Below the pieces are notes generated by a model, which was not told the origin of the DNA, did not search any database, and was given only the letters and a program-made list of their open reading frames with translations. 64,000 bases of DNA from Pseudomonas turukhanskensis. Lineage in GTDB: Bacteria > Pseudomonadota > Gammaproteobacteria > Pseudomonadales > Pseudomonadaceae. Positions 35,672 through 44,402 of this stretch are shown piece by piece. Both the position numbers and the translations under genes were made by a program. The number at the start of each line of letters is the position of its first letter. Within the stretch, counting starts at the first letter, position 1. Where the stretch lies: contig NZ_BSFN01000009.1 of the NCBI RefSeq assembly GCF_027922365.1, forward strand, positions 124,001 through 188,000, read 5' to 3'.

Positions 35672-36556
35672 ATGCGCGTATTTCTTACCGGTTCAACCGG
35701 CTTTATCGGCACTCAGGTCGCTGAGGAGTTGCTCACCGCGGGCCACCAAGTGGTAGGCTTAACGCGCTCGGATGCCGGCGCTCGTAAACTGCTGAGCATC
35801 GGCGCCGAGGCCTTCCACGGCGATATTGAAGACCTGCCCGGCCTGCAACGCGGCGCCGAGGGGTGCGATGCAATTATCCACACCGCGTTCGATCACAACT
35901 TCGCCACCTTCGTCGCCAACTGCGAAAAAGACGCCCGCGTTATCGCCGCGCTCGGCGCGGTGCTGGAAGGCTCGCAGCGGCCGTTGCTGATCACCTCGGG
36001 CACCGCCATTGGCGCACCGGGCCTGGGCAAGGCCGCCGACGAAGACTATGCCGACCTCAACCACCCCAACCCGCGAGTCGCCTCCGAGGTGGCCGGCCAC
36101 GCCCTGAGCGAGCGCGGCGTAAATGTGGTGGTGGTTCGGCTGTCGCAGATTCACAACCCGGTGAGGCAAGGGCTGGTGAGTTATGTGATCGACCTGGCGC
36201 GGGAAAAGGGTGTGTCGGCCTATATCGATGACAGCCCCGTGCACTGGTCGGCAGCCCATGTGGCGGACACCGCACTGCTCTACCGCCTGGCCCTGGAAAA
36301 CGGCCAACCTGGCGCCCGTTACCACGGCACCGCCGAGTCGTCGATTGCCTTTGGCGAGATTGCCGAAACCGTGGGCGTTGGCCTGGGTGTGCCGACCGTG
36401 GCCTTGTCCCCCGAAGACGCCGCCGCGCACTTCGGCTGGTTGCTGGGGTTTGTGGGCAAGGATATGACGGCGGCCAGCAACAAGACGCGTGAGCGATTGG
36501 GTTGGCAACCAACCGGGCCGGGGTTGTTGGCCGATATCACCACCTGCTTGCGCTAG
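35672..36556 (+). CDS. extended SDR / NAD-dependent epimerase-like protein
   Basis: 294-residue Rossmann protein. The nucleotide motif is TGSTGFIG (7-14), with DIEDLPGLQRGAEGCDAIIHTAF after strand 4 and a C-terminal substrate domain containing the VHWSAAHVADTALLY segment. The usual YxxxK is not obvious, so it may be an atypical reductase or binding protein. Regulated, by position, by the divergent MmyB-type gene. It overlaps the convergent azoreductase stop by 4 nt. Confidence 0.86.
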   Translation: MRVFLTGSTGFIGTQVAEELLTAGHQVVGLTRSDAGARKLLSIGAEAFHGDIEDLPGLQRGAEGCDAIIHTAFDHNFATFVANCEKDARVIAALGAVLEGSQRPLLITSGTAIGAPGLGKAADEDYADLNHPNPRVASEVAGHALSERGVNVVVVRLSQIHNPVRQGLVSYVIDLAREKGVSAYIDDSPVHWSAAHVADTALLYRLALENGQPGARYHGTAESSIAFGEIAETVGVGLGVPTVALSPEDAAAHFGWLLGFVGKDMTAASNKTRERLGWQPTGPGLLADITTCLR

Positions 36557-37221
36557 GCACGCAGCCCGGTCACGCACGAAGAACCAGAGAAAAACGCTTG
36601 CACTTGCTCGCTGGCTTCGGCGTGCGCCAGGTGCAAAGCCTCGGGCCCTTTCGCCGTGCCTTCAACAGTAAAGTACTGCACCTGCTCGAGCCCGATGGTG
36701 GCCAGAACGGCCGTCAGATAAGGCCGCAAAAAGTCTGGCTGACGGGCGCGCTCGCCGCTGATGTAGCCGCCGGCTGATACGGCCACATACACCGGACGAT
36801 TGTTCAGGGTGCCCTGCTTGCCCTTGGGCGTACCTATAAACGTTTTGCCCACCCGCACCACATGGTCGATCCAGGCCTTAAGGCCCGAGGGCACGCTGTA
36901 GTTGTGCATGGGTGTGGCAATCAACAGCACGTCGCAGGCCTGCAACTGGCTTATCAGGTGGTCCGAACGACTCAGCGCGCCTGCCGCCGGCATTGCCACA
37001 AGCGCGCCCGGTGCCGCCAGTGCGTGGGTATAGGGGGCGTCGACAGGGGGCAGTGCAGTGAGGTTCAGGTCGGTCAATTCAATACCTCGTCTACCGGCCT
37101 GTGTGGCCAGGGCGAATAGAATCTGCTGGGACAATTGCAAGCTTTGCGACTCCGCCCCACGGGGGCTGGCCACCAGGCGAAGAACTCGCAGCGGTGTGTG
37201 TGGCTGATGGGACGACGTCAT
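36553..37221 (-). CDS. FMN-dependent NADH-azoreductase
   Basis: 222-residue flavodoxin-fold azoreductase/quinone reductase. FMN-binding SPRGAESQSLQL (about 19-30), then IATPMHNYSVPSGLKAWIDHVVRVGKTF (about 100-127) and SAGGYISGERARQPDFLRPYL are the AzoR family signatures. AGGAGG precedes the ATG. It lies 38 bp downstream of a GNAT gene on the same strand, a possible two-gene unit. Confidence 0.91.
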   Translation of the reverse strand: MTSSHQPHTPLRVLRLVASPRGAESQSLQLSQQILFALATQAGRRGIELTDLNLTALPPVDAPYTHALAAPGALVAMPAAGALSRSDHLISQLQACDVLLIATPMHNYSVPSGLKAWIDHVVRVGKTFIGTPKGKQGTLNNRPVYVAVSAGGYISGERARQPDFLRPYLTAVLATIGLEQVQYFTVEGTAKGPEALHLAHAEASEQVQAFFSGSSCVTGLRA

Positions 37222-37259
37222 GGGGTGCCTCCTGAAACCTCAATGGGTAATGGCCGAAA

Positions 37260-37742
37260 TCAGGCTGAATCGAACACTTTCTGAAAGCGCAGCGCGCCGG
37301 TATAGAGCCCCTCGCGAAAGTAAAAGCGCTGAGCGCGGGCGTTCGCCAAACCGGTGTCAAGCACCAGCCGGGCACAACCTTGCGCACGCGCCAGGCGCTC
37401 CAGCGCTTGCAACAAGCGCGCGCCCCAATGGCCACCGCGCTGGGCCTGGTCGGTGACCAGATCATCGACATACAGGTACGGCCCGTAGAGCAGGTTCTCC
37501 TGCAGGCGATAACCGGCCAGCGCCGCCAGCACCCCGGCGTCGAACGCACCGATCAGGCGGTAGCCCTCGGCACGCATGCGGGTTACCCGTTCAATGAAGT
37601 CAGCTTCGCTGGCCAGGTGGGGGCGCAATTGGGCCATCACCGCGAACGCAGTGCGAAGGTCTTGGGGCCCATCGAGCGGACGCAGGGCCGAATCGGCCAA
37701 GTCGAGCACGCTGGGTAAATGGTGGTGGTTTAAGTAGGTCAT
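37260..37742 (-). CDS. GNAT-family N-acetyltransferase
   Basis: 160-residue acetyl-CoA-dependent acyltransferase fold. The central part has LLYGPYLYVDDLVTDQAQRGGHWGARLLQALERLAR, whose QRGGHWGARLL is motif A for acetyl-CoA pyrophosphate binding, and the C-terminus has VLDTGLANARAQRFYFREGLYTG. Divergent from the MocR-type regulator with a 64-bp spacer, so that regulator probably controls it together with the azoreductase. Confidence 0.9.
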   Translation of the reverse strand: MTYLNHHHLPSVLDLADSALRPLDGPQDLRTAFAVMAQLRPHLASEADFIERVTRMRAEGYRLIGAFDAGVLAALAGYRLQENLLYGPYLYVDDLVTDQAQRGGHWGARLLQALERLARAQGCARLVLDTGLANARAQRFYFREGLYTGALRFQKVFDSA

Positions 37743-37806
37743 GGCGTCATCCTAGGCTAGAGTTGCCCCACTGAATTGAGCCAAGAAACAGGTTTCGGAC
37801 TAGGCC

Positions 37807-39249
37807 ATGAGCACCACGCCCTCGCCCTCTTTTGCCCCCCTGACGGACCTGCCTGATACGCCCCTGTATCGCCAGCTCTACGACCGTATCCTCGCGGCTA
37901 TCGCGGCCGGCACGCTGGCCCCTGGCGCCCGCCTGCCTTCGGCACGGGCCATGGCCAAGGAACTGGGGGTCGCGCGGGGCACCATCGAGTTGGCCTACTC
38001 GCTGTTAACCAGTGAGGGCTACCTGCTCGCCCGTGGTCAGGCAGGCACGGTCGTCAACCCGGACCTGCAAAAACCGCCGACCACGGCGGCGCTGCCCAGC
38101 GAAGCCGCGCCGGTGGAAGACGCCCCGGACTCGCTCTGGCGTCCGGCACAGTTGCTGCCCTTTCAATTGGGGGTACCGGCACTGGATGCCTTTCCCCGAA
38201 AAATCTGGGCGCGGCTGGGCGCCCGCTATCTGCGCGGCATGCGCCTGGGCGATCTGGATTACCCGGCGCCGCATGGTTTGCCCCAATTGCGAAGCGCCAT
38301 TGCCTCATACCTACAGGTGTCGCGCGGCATCGATTGCGGTGCGCATCAGGTCTTTATCACCAGTGGCTGGCGAAGCAGCCTGACCTTTATCGCCCATACC
38401 TTGTTGCTGGCTGGCGAACGCGCCTGGGTGGAGGACCCTGGTTTTCCGCCGACCCGGCAGATCCTGCGCCAGTTCGGCCTGGACATGGCGCCGGTAGCGG
38501 TGGATGCCGACGGCATCAATGTGGCGCAGGGCATTGCCTCGGCCGACGATGCCAAGGTGGCAATCGTGACGCCTGGCCATCAGAGTCCATTGTCGATGGC
38601 CCTCTCGCTGCCGCGCCGGCAGTTGCTGCTGGATTGGGCAGCCACGCGCAATGCCTGGGTGGTGGAGGACGACTATGACGGGGAGTACCGCTATGTCAGC
38701 CGGCCGCTGCCGGCGTTGGCCAGCCTGGATCGACATGGGCGCGTGCTGTACGCCGGCACCTTCAGCAAGGTGCTTTTCCCCGGTATCCGTCTGGCCTACC
38801 TGGTGGTACCGCAGGCGCAGGTGGCCGCGTTTGAACGGGTTGGGCGGGCGTTATTCGCCGCGGGGTCGCCGTCCATGACTCAGGCGCTGGTGGCCGAGTT
38901 TATCGCCGAGGGCCATTTCACCCGTCATATCCAGCGCATGCGCCGGCTTTACAGTGAACGACGCACCAGCACCATCGCCGCACTTGAGCGCGGTATGCCC
39001 GCGCACATTCGCGTCGAACCTTCGCCCGGCGGCATGCACCTGGTGGTGCGTTTAGCCGATGACGTAAACGACATCGCCCTGGCAGAGCAGTTGCTCGCCA
39101 AGGGCTATTCGTTACAGGCGCTGTCGCGCTGGGCCGCTTCGACGCAGCGCATCAGCGGGTTGTTGCTCAGCTTCACCAACTGCGCCACGACGGCCCAGGC
39201 CGAGCAATTGGGCGCGCTGATTGGCAAGGCGCTGCCCGGCCTCAGCTGA
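37807..39249 (+). CDS. MocR-type (GntR-HTH/aminotransferase) regulator
   Basis: 480-residue PLP-dependent regulator of the MocR/PdxR class. A GntR winged helix (about 18-85: PLYRQLYDRILAAIAAGTLAPGARLPSARAMAKELGVARGTIELAY) is joined by a linker to a fold-I aminotransferase domain (about 115-475). The PLP lysine lies in YAGTFSKVLFPGIRLAYLV. Such proteins sense amino compounds or PLP and control divergent genes, here the GNAT/azoreductase pair. Its 3' end overlaps the convergent AhpD-like gene by 8 nt. Confidence 0.92.
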   Translation: MSTTPSPSFAPLTDLPDTPLYRQLYDRILAAIAAGTLAPGARLPSARAMAKELGVARGTIELAYSLLTSEGYLLARGQAGTVVNPDLQKPPTTAALPSEAAPVEDAPDSLWRPAQLLPFQLGVPALDAFPRKIWARLGARYLRGMRLGDLDYPAPHGLPQLRSAIASYLQVSRGIDCGAHQVFITSGWRSSLTFIAHTLLLAGERAWVEDPGFPPTRQILRQFGLDMAPVAVDADGINVAQGIASADDAKVAIVTPGHQSPLSMALSLPRRQLLLDWAATRNAWVVEDDYDGEYRYVSRPLPALASLDRHGRVLYAGTFSKVLFPGIRLAYLVVPQAQVAAFERVGRALFAAGSPSMTQALVAEFIAEGHFTRHIQRMRRLYSERRTSTIAALERGMPAHIRVEPSPGGMHLVVRLADDVNDIALAEQLLAKGYSLQALSRWAASTQRISGLLLSFTNCATTAQAEQLGALIGKALPGLS

Positions 39250-39721
39250 GGTTGGCCTTAGTCAAGCCAAAGAGTTTGTCGGAGGAACCGGGGATCGCCT
39301 GGAAGGCCACATTCACCCGGTTCCAGCCATTGATGGCGACGATCAAAAACGACAGGTCGGACAGATCCTCCGGCGAAAACTGCTCACTCACCGCGCCATA
39401 CACGCTGTCGCTGATGCCCGGCGGATTGAGCAGCGTCAGCGCCTCGGTCCACTCCAGTGCAGCCCGTTCAACCGGCGTAAACAATGGCGACTCGCGCCAT
39501 ACCGCCACATGGTGCAGCCGCAGTTCGCGCTCACCGTGAATCTTGGCTTCCTTGACGTGCATATCGACGCAGAACGCGCAGCCGTTGATCTGCGAGGCAC
39601 GCAGCATGATCAGGTGAGCGAGGTCGGCCAGCAGCGGCTTCTTGCTCAATTGCATGGTCAGTTCGACCAGCTTGTTCGAGGCTTGCGGGGACAGTTTGAA
39701 GTAGTCGAGGCGGTGGTTCAT
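39242..39721 (-). CDS. AhpD-like carboxymuconolactone decarboxylase-family protein
   Basis: 159-residue helical protein with the CxxCxxxH peroxidase motif (INGCAFCVDMHVKEAK, about residues 46-61), the YdfG/YnjA-type length, and a C-terminal NGWNRVNVAFQAIPG signature. Probable peroxidase or stress role in the cytoplasm. Convergent with the MocR-type gene. Start ATG 39721. Confidence 0.9.
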   Translation of the reverse strand: MNHRLDYFKLSPQASNKLVELTMQLSKKPLLADLAHLIMLRASQINGCAFCVDMHVKEAKIHGERELRLHHVAVWRESPLFTPVERAALEWTEALTLLNPPGISDSVYGAVSEQFSPEDLSDLSFLIVAINGWNRVNVAFQAIPGSSDKLFGLTKANLS

Positions 39722-40099
39722 GGTCGGTACTCTGTGGGTTGTGGTGGAGCCACTCTAGCCACGCATGGCCCATCTCCACAGAGCCAAGAAGGGTCGTTCG
39801 AACTGGGCCATGTTGGCGAGAGCGCTCTGCCGCGAGACTGCCTGGCCTCAATATTCTGGATCCGAGCCTGACGAAAACAACTGCTACTGCACCATCGCCC
39901 CAGCGCAGGCTGGGGCGTGGACGCCGGCCATCCACAATCGGTCAAAACGACATGAACGGTGTCATTAAGACCCCACCAACCTTGCAGTCAATTTAACCCC
40001 ATAACTAAACAAGTATTTGTTATTAAACACTTTTCCAGCTGGCACGCTTTGTGATCAGGAAATGCCGCCACTTCCGGCCGTCTCTATAAAGTGAAGCCC
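39722..40099. other. 378-bp intergenic region with one hairpin
   Basis: Between two divergent genes. It contains a REP-like hairpin (39896-39917: CGCCCCAGC-GCAG-GCTGGGGCG) and an AT-rich segment near 39995-40035 that probably carries the SDR promoter. Small frames here have no domain or ribosome site. Confidence 0.5.
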
Positions 40100-40843
40100 A
40101 TGAGCAATGAATTCAGCCAACGCCTTGCCGTTGTTACAGGTGCCAGTTCGGGTATCGGGCTGGCCGTGACCCAGCGCCTGCTGGAACGCGGTAGCCAGGT
40201 GCTGGCGATGGCGCGCCACACCGATGGCCTCGACGCCCTCGCTGAGCAGTTCGGCGACAACCTGGTGCTGTTGGCCGGCGACGTCACACGCCAGAAAGAC
40301 CTGGCACGCCTGGCGCAGCGTGCCGCCGGCCTTGGCCCGGTGCATTATCTGGTGCCCAACGCCGGTATCGCGCAACTGGCCGATGGCCTCGATACCCAGG
40401 CGTTCGACCGTCAGTGGGCAGTGAACGGCGCCGGCGCGCTGAACACGCTGTACAGCCTGCGCGACCACCTCTCGGACACGGCGGCAGTGGTGTTCATCGG
40501 CACCTTCCTGCAGCAGGTGACCTTCCCCGGCCTGGCCGCCTACATCGCGTCCAAGGCCGCGTTGCGCGCCCAGGTGCGCACCCTGGCGGTGGAGTTGGCA
40601 CCCCGCGGTATTCGCTTGAACATGGTGTCGCCGGGCCCCACTGCCACGCCAATCTGGAACACCCTGGGGTTAAGTGATGAAGCGCTGGGCAGCGTGGCCA
40701 GTTCGGTCAATCAGCGTCTGCTCGGCGGCCAGTTTCTCGAAGCCGGCGCGGTGGCCGATGTCATCCTGTTCCAACTGAGCCAGGGCGCACGCAGTGTGTT
40801 CGGTCAGGACTGGGTGGTAGACAGCGGCTACACCTTGCGCTGA
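40100..40843 (+). CDS. SDR-family oxidoreductase with Thr in place of catalytic Ser
   Basis: 247-residue classical-length SDR. TGASSGIG (cofactor), NAG (VPNAGIA) and YIASK are present. The residue 13 before the catalytic Tyr is Thr (FIGTFLQQV), not the usual Ser. The C-terminal VDSGYTL is typical. The start is ATG 40100, with a GTG 9 nt upstream as an alternative. No obvious regulator is adjacent. Substrate unknown. Confidence 0.88.
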   Translation: MSNEFSQRLAVVTGASSGIGLAVTQRLLERGSQVLAMARHTDGLDALAEQFGDNLVLLAGDVTRQKDLARLAQRAAGLGPVHYLVPNAGIAQLADGLDTQAFDRQWAVNGAGALNTLYSLRDHLSDTAAVVFIGTFLQQVTFPGLAAYIASKAALRAQVRTLAVELAPRGIRLNMVSPGPTATPIWNTLGLSDEALGSVASSVNQRLLGGQFLEAGAVADVILFQLSQGARSVFGQDWVVDSGYTLR

Positions 40844-40958
40844 CCACCCCGCCGCCCTTTCGATCACCGGTGATGTCTTCGACAGCCAATCACCCGTTGT
40901 TGCCCATACCATGCGTGCAAAAACAGACGCTGCTGGATGGCGGATTGACCGCGATGGT

Positions 40959-40987
40959 GGCGCAGTTTCATGTGAACAAACTGCGCC
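40959..40987. terminator. hairpin after arsH
   Basis: Perfect 10-bp stem GGCGCAGTTT / AAACTGCGCC with a 9-nt loop, immediately beyond the arsH stop (40989). No T-run follows, so termination strength is uncertain. Confidence 0.5.
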
Positions 40988-40988
40988 C

Positions 40989-41684
40989 TCAAATCGAGCG
41001 CTGATTCACCCGTTGCGATAACGCCTCGGCCGACTCCTTGCGTTCGGAGTAGCGGTCCACCAGGTCGGGGCGGTCCCTTAGCAGCAGCGTGAACTTCACC
41101 AACTCTTCCATCACGTCCACCACACGGTCGTACAAGGCCGAGGGTTTCATGCGGTCGTGCTCGTCGAATTCCAGAAATGCTTTGGGTACAGAAGACTGGT
41201 TAGGGATGGTGAACATGCGCATCCAGCGGCCCAACACGCGCAGTTGGTTAACGGCATTAAACGACTGCGAGCCGCCGGACACCTGCATTACCGCCAAGGT
41301 TTTGCCCTGGGTGGGACGCACCGCCCCCATCGCCAGCGGCACCCAGTCGATTTGCGCCTTGAACACCGCTGACATGGCGCCATGGCGCTCTGGCGAACAC
41401 CACACCTGGCCTTCGGACCACTGCATCAGCTCGAGCAACTCCTGCACTTTGGGGTGCTCGCTCGGCGCATCGTCGGGAAGTGGCAAACCCGATGGGTTGA
41501 AGATGCGCGTCTGGGCACCGAAATGCTCCAGCAGCCGTGCGGCTTCCTCCACCAGCAAACGGCTAAAGGAGCGTTGGCGGGTGGAGCCGTAGAGCAACAG
41601 GATGCGGGGGCGGTGCTGGCTCTCTCGGGCGTCGGCAATGACAGTGCTGAGCGCGGGATCGAGGTTGGGCAGATGGTCGGTCAT
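40989..41684 (-). CDS. arsH: ArsH organoarsenical oxidase / FMN reductase
   Basis: 231-residue NADPH-dependent flavoprotein that oxidises trivalent organoarsenicals and reduces quinones. [42 protein letters not shown] and [25 protein letters not shown] are family signatures. It is the last gene of the arsR-arsC-arsH series, 14 bp after arsC. Confidence 0.94.
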   Translation of the reverse strand: MTDHLPNLDPALSTVIADARESQHRPRILLLYGSTRQRSFSRLLVEEAARLLEHFGAQTRIFNPSGLPLPDDAPSEHPKVQELLELMQWSEGQVWCSPERHGAMSAVFKAQIDWVPLAMGAVRPTQGKTLAVMQVSGGSQSFNAVNQLRVLGRWMRMFTIPNQSSVPKAFLEFDEHDRMKPSALYDRVVDVMEELVKFTLLLRDRPDLVDRYSERKESAEALSQRVNQRSI

Positions 41685-41698
41685 AGCGTTTTCCTGGC

Positions 41699-42169
41699 TC
41701 AGAGGTTGCCTATTCGATCGAGTTCGCGCTGCAGATGGGCGGCATCCAGATCAGCGAACGGCAGGGCAAAAAACGCCCGGCAGCGGCGTTCGATAATGGC
41801 CAGCGTGGCGTGGAACGCGGCTTTGATTTGCGTCTCATCGCCCTGGATAGCCGACGGGTCTTCCAGGCCCCAATGGGCTTTCAGAGCCGGCCCGAAATAG
41901 ACCGGGCATGGCTCGCCGGCGGCGTTGCCGCACACCGTGATCACGATGTCGGGCGGGCTGTTTTCAAAGGCGTCATTGCCCTTGCTGCTGAGCCCCGCGG
42001 TAGCGATTCCTGCTTCCTCCAACGTGACCAGGCTGCGCGGCAGAACCTGGCCTTTGGGAAAGCTCCCGGAACTGACAGCGTGAAACCCGTCCGGAGCCAA
42101 GTGGTTGAAAAAAGCTTCGGACAGAATGCTGCGGCAACTGTTCGCAGTACACATAAACAGGACTTTCAT
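41699..42169 (-). CDS. arsC: arsenate reductase, LMW-phosphatase type
   Basis: 156-residue arsenate reductase reducing As(V) to As(III). The CX5R catalytic loop is CTANSCRS (about residues 7-14) and the general-acid Asp lies in LEDPSA. Resembles the LMW-PTP-fold ArsC fused to nothing else. ATG 42169 begins [14 protein letters not shown]. It lies 25 bp downstream of arsR. The As(III) product would need export, yet no pump gene is present next to it. Confidence 0.93.
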   Translation of the reverse strand: MKVLFMCTANSCRSILSEAFFNHLAPDGFHAVSSGSFPKGQVLPRSLVTLEEAGIATAGLSSKGNDAFENSPPDIVITVCGNAAGEPCPVYFGPALKAHWGLEDPSAIQGDETQIKAAFHATLAIIERRCRAFFALPFADLDAAHLQRELDRIGNL

Positions 42170-42194
42170 GGGCGGTTTCCTTAATGGCCGAGGG

Positions 42195-42536
42195 TTAGCA
42201 ACAGGCGGCACGAACCGGGCGGTCGCCCATATGCTGCAAGCGCGTGAGATCGCCGGCCAGCCACTGGGCATTGGCCTGCGCGGTGGTGTGCAGTACGGCG
42301 TGGACCCACTCGGGCAGCGTCGGATTTACCCGGTAGTAAATCCACAGCCCCTGGCGGCGGTCTCGCAGCAGCCCACAGGCACGCAGTTGGGCAAGATGCC
42401 GCGACACCTTGGGCTGGCTTTCATCCAGCGCCTGCACCAGTTCGCAGACGCACAGCTCGCCCTCGCTCACCACCAACAAGGCGGCGCGCAGCCGTGTTTC
42501 GTCGGCCAAGCATTTGAAGAGCGCTTCAGGGGCCAT
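42195..42536 (-). CDS. arsR: ArsR arsenite-responsive repressor
   Basis: 113-residue ArsR/SmtB wHTH repressor. LFKCLADETRLRAALLV is the N-terminal helix, ELCVCELVQALDESQPKVSRHLAQLR carries the CVC arsenite site and the recognition helix, and a C-terminal Cys pair (RAACC) may add metal ligands. ATG 42536 was chosen over a GTG six codons earlier. First gene of the minus-strand ars operon. Confidence 0.94.
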   Translation of the reverse strand: MAPEALFKCLADETRLRAALLVVSEGELCVCELVQALDESQPKVSRHLAQLRACGLLRDRRQGLWIYYRVNPTLPEWVHAVLHTTAQANAQWLAGDLTRLQHMGDRPVRAACC

Positions 42537-42552
42537 CACGCAAACCCTATCC

Positions 42553-42592
42553 ACATACGGGAAAACGAATATATGGAAAAACGCATATAGCG
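42553..42592. promoter_or_regulatory. ars operon promoter/operator region
   Basis: AT-rich segment just upstream of arsR with an imperfect dyad (CGAATATATGG and CGCATATAGCG, 42566-42592) of the kind bound by ArsR proteins. -10/-35 elements were not pinned down. Confidence 0.4.
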
Positions 42593-42707
42593 TAAAGCCT
42601 CAGTTAGAAAAGGAGGCACCAGCACACGCGCAACCCTCCCCGCCCACCGTTTCGATGGGGGGGAGGCTTGGGCGTTGAGTATTTGAAGGGGTTGACGCTG
42701 TAGCGGA

Positions 42708-42950
42708 TCAGCTTTGGGGCATGACGATGGTGTGGGTGTGGAAGCCTTTGGTTTTCAGGTCTTCGATCAGTTGGGTGATATTCGGGCCGCCCATCCAGGT
42801 GTCGCCCAGGTGGTATTGCATGGTGCCGCTGGTGATTTCGTCCGTGCCCAGGTAGGTGCGGGCTTCCTTGGGTAGGTCTGACAGTTCAACACCAACCTTG
42901 GCGTAGACTTCCTTGCCGGTCGTTCTGTTGCGGAAGTGACTGGCTCTCAT
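42708..42950 (-). CDS. small hypothetical protein
   Basis: 80-residue soluble protein starting at ATG 42950 with a strong AAGGAAA site. It opens MRASHFRNRTTGKEVYAKVG, has a TSGTMQYHLGDTWMGG centre and ends TKGFHTHTIVMPQS. No family recognised. It lies between the esterase and arsR; its own promoter is probable. It is the kind of small gene often missed in annotation. Confidence 0.65.
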   Translation of the reverse strand: MRASHFRNRTTGKEVYAKVGVELSDLPKEARTYLGTDEITSGTMQYHLGDTWMGGPNITQLIEDLKTKGFHTHTIVMPQS

Positions 42951-43037
42951 GGGTGTTTCCTTAAAGGCGATATGCCCCGGCACTGTAACACCCATGGGCA
43001 GGCACACAGGGTTTCCATGCGCGATCGGCTCAAGGTT

Positions 43038-43997
43038 TCAAGCGCTCAGGCGCCTATTGATCCAGCCGCGACTGTAGGCCAGCACCCTGTCTGCCATCGC
43101 CGTCGGAAAATGGATAAACCCATGGGGCGCCTCTGGCAACAGGTGGACCTCCACCGCCGCCGCTTGCTGCCAGCGCTGGGCGAGTTCGAGCGTGTCGTCG
43201 CGCAGCGGGTCCAGCTCACCGGTAAACATCAACGCCGGCGGCATACCGCAGAGGTCGCCGTACAGGGGCGATAACGGCGGCTGGCGGCGTTGCTCGTCGG
43301 TAAGGTCCGGCGTAAGCATCTGCAAGGCGGCGACCATCCCGGGGCCATCCAGCACCAGCGTCTGCGGCCCGGCCGTGCGTACGCTGGGTGTGCCGGTCAG
43401 GTCGTAAACGCCGTAATACAAAACCGCGCTGTTTACCCGCGCGAGCAGCTCGGGCCAGGCTTTCAGGCCCAGGAGCGTGGCCACGGCCAGATGCCCGCCG
43501 GCCGACTCGCCCACCACGACAACAGGCAGCCCTTTGAAAACGTCGCAGCTGTCACTCAGCAGCCAACGTGCAGCATCCAGACAGTCGGCCATTAATCCTT
43601 CAATCGGCGTGGACACCGCTAGCCGGTAGTCGACCGACACCACCGCCACGTTGCAGGCCCTGACCAGGGCGATATTCAGATCGTCGTTCATCTGGGCATT
43701 GCCGATCACCCAGCCGCCACCATGGAAGTCGAGCACCACGGCTTTGGCCTCACCCTGGGGGCGGATGATACGGACCGGCACCCTGCCCTCGCCCACCACC
43801 CTTGTTTCTGCGCGCAGCCCGTGGCGCGTCAGTTTGCGGTTGCCGCCCAATTGGCTCACGCGCAGCAGGCCTTGGATGGCCATGGGTGCAAGCCGGTTGC
43901 GAATGCGAAAACGCGGCAGCCAGGCAAGCGTTTTGTTAAAGCGCTGCACTTGGGCGGTTTCCTGGGGGGTTGCAGGGGGCAATTCGTGGGCGGCCAA
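43038..43997 (-). CDS. alpha/beta hydrolase, HSL-type esterase
   Basis: 319-residue hormone-sensitive-lipase-family esterase/lipase. The oxyanion motif is HGGGW, the nucleophile elbow GESAGG, the acid in GELDPLRDD and the His in PHGFIHF. No signal peptide. TTG 43997 is the best start I see; the frame stays open upstream without an ATG or GTG in good context. It hydrolyses short to medium acyl esters by family. Independent of the ars operon. Confidence 0.87.
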   Translation of the reverse strand: MAAHELPPATPQETAQVQRFNKTLAWLPRFRIRNRLAPMAIQGLLRVSQLGGNRKLTRHGLRAETRVVGEGRVPVRIIRPQGEAKAVVLDFHGGGWVIGNAQMNDDLNIALVRACNVAVVSVDYRLAVSTPIEGLMADCLDAARWLLSDSCDVFKGLPVVVVGESAGGHLAVATLLGLKAWPELLARVNSAVLYYGVYDLTGTPSVRTAGPQTLVLDGPGMVAALQMLTPDLTDEQRRQPPLSPLYGDLCGMPPALMFTGELDPLRDDTLELAQRWQQAAAVEVHLLPEAPHGFIHFPTAMADRVLAYSRGWINRRLSA

Positions 43998-44402
43998 TTC
44001 AGGTGTGCTCGTCGGGGGTCTATGGGCTAAGAGGCCATAGACCGTGGGGCAGTTCCAATTGCCGTTGCTTGCACGCTGTAGTACCTCCCAGTTTCGGCCC
44101 GGGGGTGTCGATTTCGTCCGCCGCGTCTGCCCGCCGGAGCGGACATTTTTGCATTCGGTCCCGACCGATCAATGGCTGCTAACCAAACGGTCTCTCGCAT
44201 GGGGGTATCAAACAAAATGCCGAGCGCACTGGCAGGGTGAAAAACCTAAGACTTCAGCACGTCAAACCCCAATCGATTACCGGGCTATCAGGTATGGCCT
44301 AGCCGATGCCTGGTTACCGGTGATGCGCCAGATGTGAGTCGCGTTGGGCTGGAGCATTCGCTCGCAGCCCAACGCGGTGATTGCAGTATTGAGTATCCGG
44401 CG
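43998..44402. other. 405-bp intergenic region
   Basis: Between the esterase start and the beta-helix gene stop. It contains a hairpin (44341-44375, 11-bp stem GCGTTGGGCTG / CAGCCCAACGC) just past the beta-helix stop, probably an RNA 3' end. A 97-codon plus-strand frame (44044-44337) has no recognisable domain. No other gene seen. Confidence 0.45.
44341..44375 (-). terminator. hairpin downstream of beta-helix gene
   Basis: 11-bp perfect stem with a 13-nt loop, 28 bp past the stop of the last gene of the O-demethylation series. No T-run. Possible rho-independent or rho-assisted end of that transcript. Confidence 0.45.

Noticed and set aside
40873..41004. 43-codon plus-strand frame ending over the arsH 3' end
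   Set aside because: It contains the hairpin past arsH, has no good ribosome site and no family; possible gene remnant but not supportable.
42634..42668. G/C-rich imperfect hairpin downstream of the ars promoter
   Set aside because: Bulged stem without a T-run and no clear gene end to serve; not called as a terminator.
44044..44337. 97-codon plus-strand frame between esterase and beta-helix genes
   Set aside because: No domain, no ribosome site, composition unlike neighbours.
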